Source: Hofstenia miamia
Taxonomy: Eukaryota; Xenacoelomorpha; Acoela; Hofsteniidae
Assembly: GCA_900660155.1 (NCBI GenBank)
Contig: CABFPE010000009.1
Location: forward strand, 2,284,963-2,348,962
DNA: 64,000 bases
Reading direction: 5' to 3'
Shown here: in pieces, positions 58,830 to 64,000 of the stretch
Layout: the number at the start of each line of letters is the position of its first letter
Position numbering within the stretch: position 1 is the stretch's first letter
The notes under the pieces: model-generated
Told to the model about the DNA's origin: nothing
What the model saw: only the letters and a program-made list of their open reading frames with translations
Database searches by the model: none
Position numbers and translations under genes: made by a program

Positions 58830-60300
58830 TCAGTCATTCGCACAATAACAAAAATACATAACACTTTCTTTAGAGTTCCATCCGTTTGCTAATGTGAGCC
58901 CTTAGTGTAAGATCAATTTGCAATGTCAGTTTCAATATTTTTGCATTTTTAGTATTCTTAAGGTTCCGCTCTTTCCTTAGATAGATATGGAAAATTGAAA
59001 ATCAATTCACTACAATTTGTATTATTTATAGGAGTGCTTATGTTTACTGACCAGTGATTTATATTATCGACTTCTGTTGAGTCAGTGAAAGATCTAAATC
59101 ATTATGATCAAGTAATCAAGGAACACTTGTCTTTGTATAATCTGTGTAAGAAACTAGTTTACTAGATTATTTTATAGTATTGAGCATTTTGGATTTGACA
59201 TTCCAAAGGAAATGGCCAAGTCCAGTATCTTGACTGCTCCCTCTTGTTATTGATTCCCAATTAGAAGTACCATTCCTAAAATGCAATCTTTGTTTTTTCT
59301 TTCAAGAAGTCCATTAGCCAACTTTCAGAATAGAAAGGAGGAGTTTGTCTTCAGTCATCCAATAATTTAGTTTGAATTGATTGATTGAAGGCCTTACTAA
59401 AGTCAACAACGAGAATTGTGACATAAACAATATTTTTATCAAGCACATTTGGTATTATACTTAAGTAACAGAAAGGCCGGGCTTCTATAGAATTGCATCT
59501 TGGACGGAAACCAAATTGGAGATCCGAAGCTATTGGTCTATTCTTGGTTAAGTAATTATTTGATATAGAGTTTGTTCAAATCTCTATAACAATATTCCTG
59601 AGATCATTAAGAGTAAAAAGATAACCATTCTTAGGTACCAAAGCGATGTTTTGATTTTTCCAAAATTTTAGAAATACACATTTAGATATATGAAGATTCC
59701 AAATATGCATAACAGGTTCAGCGAGATAGTAGTATTTTTACTCCATGCCCATCCAGGTATGCCATCAGGTCTACATGAAGACCATTTTGTAGTTCTTAGA
59801 CAATACGCAACTTGATGGTAAGAAAGTACTAATGAATGTCTATTAGCAGTAAAATTTTTGGCCATAGTGTTTCAATTTCAATTTTTTTAGTAATATCAAG
59901 GTGGAGATCTTGTCTTACACAATACAAACACCACCACCTTTGTACACATTTTACACATACCGCATCATGTTCTCTGCGACATCAATACCAACAAAATTAT
60001 CAGGTATATCACTATTCAAATGGCTTTCTGTCACTAAACATATGAATTGCTAGTCTATCACAAGGTTTTATCAGTTTATCAACTTTTTTCTTTATTGAAA
60101 ACGCATTACAATCAAAAAATATTAGGTGGTGTTGGTGCATCATCTAGCCATATTTTTGTCTTTTATTTTTGACGCAAGCTTAAGTTAATTATGGTAAATT
60201 CCTTGCGATCATCTCGAGCTTTTATTCTACGCCATCTTTCTCCAAAGAGAGATTTCTCAGTATTTCCTTTTCATACATACAATAAAATACGGCCTTTAAA
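58830..60300 (-). mobile_element. decayed LINE (CR1-like RT)
   Basis: Minus strand, N to C in several frames: ERWRRIKARDDRKEF (about 60190-60240); VAYCLRTTKWSSCRPDGIPG (59750-59810, the SxGPDGIP block); FLKFWKNQNIALVPK (about 59640-59685); LQFGFRPRCNSIEA (about 59480-59530, QxGFRxxxS); VVDFSKAFNQSIQTKLL (about 59370-59430, first catalytic Asp); a PQGxVLGPxLF-like remnant near 59220; INHWSVNISTPINNTNCSEL (about 59010-59070); and KILKLTLQIDLTLRAHIS (about 58880-58930). Many stops and frameshifts; the YADD motif is not legible. No EN domain seen. Confidence 0.85.
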
Positions 60301-60764
60301 AGGGTACGTCTTTAGCTTGTAAGAATTGTTCATCAACTGAAGTGTCTCCCAAAGAGAATTTAAGGTAAGCATAATAGTTCTAGGTGTTTGCCAAGTTTAT
60401 TGAGGCGTGCTATTCGATGAAAATTCAACTTCTAAATGACTTACGAATTTTGTTTCTTTCATCTCTCTAATACGGAAAAGGTTTAGATCATTTGAATCAA
60501 CACACTCAGTACATAACATTAAACATGCTTCATGTATTGATCTAGGTCTTCAATTAGAATTTCAGGAATTCAAGTGGCCAAAGTTGAAAAATGAAGATTT
60601 TTATAACACTTATTAACTTAACAACACTCAACTAGCTGCAATTGACTTCGTACAAGTTTTTGCATTACATGTCATAGCAAAAAGTTGAAGTAATGTAAGT
60701 CAGTTGAAAGTGCTTACGTGCTTAATGAATTATATAAGGAATTTAAATTATAGTAAAAAATTCG

Positions 60765-60768
<4 letters not shown>

Positions 60769-60801
<33 letters not shown>
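60769..60801. repeat. (TA)n microsatellite
   Basis: Pure TA tract; a single N follows at 60813. Confidence 0.95.
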
Positions 60802-60802
<1 letters not shown>

Positions 60803-60966
60803 TTCACTTAACNATGTTTGAATCAGAGAGATAATAACACTCATTAGAAGTGTAATGGCTTATTTTGGTAATAATGCAAAATAATTTTTCAGAACTAGTT
60901 TTTGCAAAAACTCGCAATTTCTAATATTTAATAATTATATATATATATATATATATATTTGTTTAA

Positions 60967-61181
60967 CCCTAGAATGCATAACATTCTGTACAGCTTAGTT
61001 TGCATAGGCTGGCAATTGACCATTAACATTTTAAAAAGAAAAATTCACCTCAAAAAGTTTTAATTCTGTTACAATTTTCTAAAATCAAGACAAAGTGAAT
61101 GAGAACATGTTCCACACACTCAGCCACATTAAAAAATATATTTTCATTTGTGGTCAATTGACCAGCCTATTATGCATTCGG
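60967..61181. mobile_element. piggyBac-type MITE, 215 bp
   Basis: Flanked on both sides by TTAA (60963-60966 and 61182-61185). The left end CCCTAGAATGCATAAC and the reverse complement of the right end, CCGAATGCATAATAGGCTGG, match apart from a 3-base deletion. A second inner block, AGGCTGG-CAATTGACCA, is inverted at both ends too. TTAA plus CC(CTA) ends are the piggyBac signature. No coding capacity. Confidence 0.88.
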
Positions 61182-61446
61182 TTAACATATAATTTAGATA
61201 ATAAATTTAGTGCTATCAGTTATAACTAATCAGCAATTCAAAATTCTAATATACAGTAAATCTTCGTCCATATTTGCTCTTAGCCACAAGAAATCTTTCG
61301 TATAATTGCTGGAAGTCATCGGTTGAAAATACCAAAAGCTTTAAGAATGACAACGCCATGTTATTTTTTTGATATATATTACACTTTTTACTTAGAAATA
61401 GATCTATTCATGAAGTAGTATTACTTAGATTTATTTAATAACGCAG

Positions 61447-61547
61447 GTGTATCTAATGGAGCCAGTGGTTGTAATGGGTCCTTATTGGATCTGTACAATC
61501 AAATCACTAAAAACACATTTGAAAGTAGTTTGTTTAGAAAGTGTTAA
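61447..61547 (+). CDS. candidate terminal exon, two open frames
   Basis: Acceptor gatttatttaataacgcag. With two carried bases the frame reads VSNGASGCNGSLLDLYNQ, ITKNTFESSLFRKC, stop at 61547. In phase 0 it reads VYLMEPVVVMGPYWICTIK and stays open for 63 codons to 61638 with eight Cys (NCMFCKISSRPK near the end). The first looks more like average protein, the second longer. Only one can be real; neither is identified. Confidence 0.33.
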
Positions 61548-62206
61548 TTGCATGTTTTGCAAAATAAGTTCACGCCCAAAATATTTTACAAATTACATGT
61601 ATTGTTTTGACAAAGCCTGCTTAACAAGGATTAAGTGAATTGTTGGGTTACGTGGTCGTACATATAACTATTGAATTAAGTCATACATTCTGAGTTTATT
61701 GCAATTAAAACACACTGTGAAAATTATCGATCACAACTTAGAAATTCATTTCCACAATGCTCTTCACAAACAATGTATAAAATATGTAAAGTAATACTAT
61801 TCGTGGTATACGCCTACATTTTAATTATATCGCGCATTGCTTATTTATAGTGGCTTTTTCTTTTAAATATCTGAAGAAATGAAGCAGAACAGTTTTCGGT
61901 TCTCACCCATTTAAAATACAATTGTTTAAGAGCACAAGGCATTTACGGCACTTTGACCTCTTAACTCTCAGTAAAGGAGGTAAATGATTTTGACTACGCT
62001 GAAATGGTTTGGAGACGGAACTTGTAGCTTTCGCATGCTTTTGACAATATATTTAAAATACGCTCAAACGAGAAAATATTTTTGTATTTTGAATAATTAA
62101 ACAAAAATGCATTGTGAAATTAACACTGTCTGTTAAAAAGGAAACAAGACATTTATACGAAGTATATTATATTGAATTCAAACTCGTTGTTGACTACTAT
62201 ATACCT

Positions 62207-62245
62207 ATATGCATATATATATATAAATATATATATATATATTAT
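62207..62245. repeat. (TA)n microsatellite
   Basis: TA tract with AAATA interruptions. Confidence 0.95.
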
Positions 62246-62340
62246 AATATCAAAACAAATTTTTAACTTTCAAAAGTTTTTTTATTGAAAAATGCCACTT
62301 AAATAAAAAAATGTCACTGATAAAAAAGATAGTTCTCCAT

Positions 62341-62500
62341 TAATTGATTCCTCTCGATACATACCTCGCCTAAGGAGAGCCCCATTTCCTTGAAGCAAAT
62401 TGACCTTTGCTTCAATTCTTTTTTGAAATTCAACGGTGTTTTGCGGTGGAGTGATATAAATCTTGCTTTTCAGGTGTCCCCAAAGGAAAAATTCACTCAG
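62341..62500 (-). mobile_element. mariner/Tc1-type transposase fragment
   Basis: Minus-strand frame LSEFFLWGHLKSKIYITPPQ, NTVEFQKRIEAKVNLLQ, then GNGALLRRGMYRE. FFLWGHLKSxxY followed by a TPP/helix and LLRR is the transposase stretch just after the last catalytic Asp (SPDLTPxDFFLWG). Here SPDLTP is replaced by NTLSE, so the catalytic end itself is lost. No TIRs found near it. It is a different lineage from the 27.4-29.4 kb mariner. Confidence 0.78.
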
Positions 62501-62978
62501 CGTGTTTTGAAATTAAAGTTTAAACTCACCAGAAATTGCGGAAACGTGTTTTTACTAACATTCCTTAAAACTACAATTGGGAAAAAACAGTTAAGTTAAA
62601 TTTTTTCAAATTTGTTATAAGGATAGAAAAATTGTCAACGAAATAAACGAAGTTTCAATTTCTTTTAAGCTTAATAGTTTTAGTGATACAGCAAGTTGAA
62701 ATTCGGTATCGTGTTTTTGGGACATTCGGTAAAAATAAAGTGAATTTTTAGATCTTACTTAAAACCAAGAATACTAAATTTGTCGAACCCCTGCTTATAA
62801 GATACGGTAATAAGAATGAACTAATGAACAATCAACTAAGCTATAACAACTTATCGAACATATTTTAAGTAAACGCATATTTTAACAACATTTCATGTAG
62901 TAAGTGAAAAACTTTATTCCCACGTATTTATACTGAAGATGATGATTGAAAAGTCGAAACCGGTAACATATATATATA

Positions 62979-63184
62979 NNNNNNNNNNNNNNNNNNNNNN
63001 NNNNNNNNNNNNNNNNNNNNNNNNNNNNNNNNNNNNNNNNNNNNNNNNNNNNNNNNNNNNNNNNNNNNNNNNNNNNNNNNNNNNNNNNNNNNNNNNNNNN
63101 NNNNNNNNNNNNNNNNNNNNNNNNNNNNNNNNNNNNNNNNNNNNNNNNNNNNNNNNNNNNNNNNNNNNNNNNNNNNNNNNNNNN
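62979..63184. other. 206-N gap inside a (TA)n tract
   Basis: Both edges of the N run are TA dinucleotides, so the gap is a microsatellite the assembler could not cross. Confidence 0.95.
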
Positions 63185-63379
63185 TATATATATATATATG
63201 CAATTAATTACTAAATTTTAAATATTTCGTATGATTTGTTACTTAATAAACAAGCTTTTTGCATTTTATATATAAAGCTAATATTTGCCGAAGCATTGTG
63301 TATATTGCTAGATCGTTAAGGTTCATTCATTTTTTTTAACACTGTTTAATCAACCAATGCTATGAGTTGCTTCACTCGA

Positions 63380-63480
63380 TTCAGAGATGAAATAGGATCG
63401 AATCTCGGATCGGTTTGGATCGGATTGAATCGGATACGAATCGAATCTTCATTTTGAAAAACGTCGGATCTGTTTCGGAT
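63380..63480. repeat. degenerate GGATCGGAT-word block
   Basis: ggatcgaatctcggatcggt, ttggatcggattgaatcgga, tacgaatcgaatctt and tcggatctgtttcggat follow each other in 100 bp. All are variants of GGATCGGAT/GAATCGGAT. Same style of cryptic repetition as 3270-3500 and 55890-56115 but a different word. Confidence 0.7.
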
Positions 63481-63613
63481 AAAAAAATTTCAAAACTTTT
63501 GTATTTGTACATTTTATAAATTATACACATTTGTACATTAAATCCTAGTTTAATAATCTCAACCTAAGTGAAATTTGTAATTGAATTTCATTGTTTATAC
63601 AACAGTTTCCGCG

Positions 63614-63898
63614 TTATTCTTTCCAACCACATATAAAATTGGTGACGAATACTTCAAATCTGAAAATGCGATTCATGTTAGCCATCACATAATGATAAAA
63701 CAGTAAAGCAACCAAAACCATTTGTACAAACTTCCAAATGGAAAAAGCAGAATTCTGAAAAGGATTCTCTCTAATATGTATGTCAAATAAAAAGCACAGA
63801 ACACAGAGAAGCAAGTGGAATACCTTAGCTTTTGCAAACACTACTAAAATGTAAAAATAGCAGTATAATTTGGGATTTACTGCTAAAAGGTCTACCAT
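63614..63898 (-). CDS. 94-codon ORF, possible membrane protein
   Basis: ATG-to-stop on the minus strand, MVDLLAVNPKLYCYFYILVV at the start. Two hydrophobic segments, about residues 11-40 (to LLLCVLCFLF) and 55-71 (WKFVQMVLVALLFYHYV), separated by a charged loop (IHIRENPFQNS), with a basic/aromatic end (ICGWKE). It is the longest ATG-initiated frame outside transposons and microsatellites. Hydrophobic frames arise easily in T-rich DNA, so it may be chance; an exon of a multi-pass protein is the alternative. Confidence 0.3.
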   Translation of the reverse strand: MVDLLAVNPKLYCYFYILVVFAKAKVFHLLLCVLCFLFDIHIRENPFQNSAFSIWKFVQMVLVALLFYHYVMANMNRIFRFEVFVTNFICGWKE

Positions 63899-64000
63899 TA
63901 CCCAACTTCTATTTTATCTAAATATCATCTTCAAATGTTCTTACAAAGGTATTGGTACACATTCACTACATAATATTTTTATAGACAAGCTTTTCAGTAA

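Noticed and set aside
62351-62478. Minus-strand exon ending at a perfect GCGAG|GTATGT donor
   Set aside because: Extending the frame upstream gives FFLWGHLKSK, a mariner/Tc1 transposase motif. It is a transposon relic, not a host exon.
1-64000. tRNA genes, CRISPR arrays, operons, LTR elements
   Set aside because: Looked for box-B-like words, regular spacer arrays and long terminal repeats; none had the required structure, and the DNA is eukaryotic in character.

Overview
The window is A+T-rich animal DNA (roughly 70% A+T by eye) with dense (TA)n microsatellites, many transposon relics and no long open reading frame, which is what intronic or intergenic DNA of an invertebrate metazoan with intron-rich genes looks like. 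The mix of a mariner element, CR1/jockey-like LINE relics, a LINE with a restriction-like endonuclease (RLE), a Penelope-like fragment and a piggyBac-type MITE fits cnidarians, molluscs and other aquatic invertebrates. I cannot name the species. I saw no rRNA, tRNA, CRISPR, LTR element, capsid or toxin gene.

Layout. 0-15 kb: mostly non-coding DNA with (TA)n tracts and weak exon-like islands, chiefly on the minus strand (about 0.7, 4.6-5.1, 5.7, 6.5, 9.2-10.0, 11.6 and 13.2 kb). 15.8-17.1 kb: decayed RLE-type LINE. 17.4-18.3 kb: two minus-strand candidate exons with matching splice phase. 20.6-21.9 kb: LINE relic. 24.5-25.1 kb: decayed mariner with terminal inverted repeats (TIRs) and TA duplications. 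25.2-27.2 kb: two good minus-strand candidate exons. 27.4-29.4 kb: mariner (DD34D) with clear 26-bp TIRs and a nearly whole transposase, enlarged by an internal re-read. 30.3-31.8 kb: tandem duplication of 769 bp carrying a two-exon unit. 39.4-40.3 kb: second local duplication. 40.6-41.5 kb: LINE relics. 42.06-42.25 kb: foldback MITE. 44.2-44.5 kb: candidate exon pair. 46.1-48.2 kb: third tandem duplication with (AAT)n. 50.4-51.2 kb: RLE-LINE fragment fused to a Penelope-like RT fragment, held between two single-N joins. 53.5-54.2 kb: candidate exons, one cysteine-patterned like Ly6/uPAR. 58.8-60.3 kb: LINE relic. 60.97-61.18 kb: piggyBac-type MITE flanked by TTAA. 62.3-62.5 kb: mariner transposase relic. 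63.6-63.9 kb: a 94-codon minus-strand ORF.

Assembly. Seven isolated single N bases and two N runs nearly all sit beside duplicated flanks or (TA)n, so several apparent duplications may be unmerged overlaps or alternative haplotypes.

No coherent new system was found. The host exons are read by eye from splice sites, composition and frame. None is identified with certainty and several may be chance or transposon-derived.
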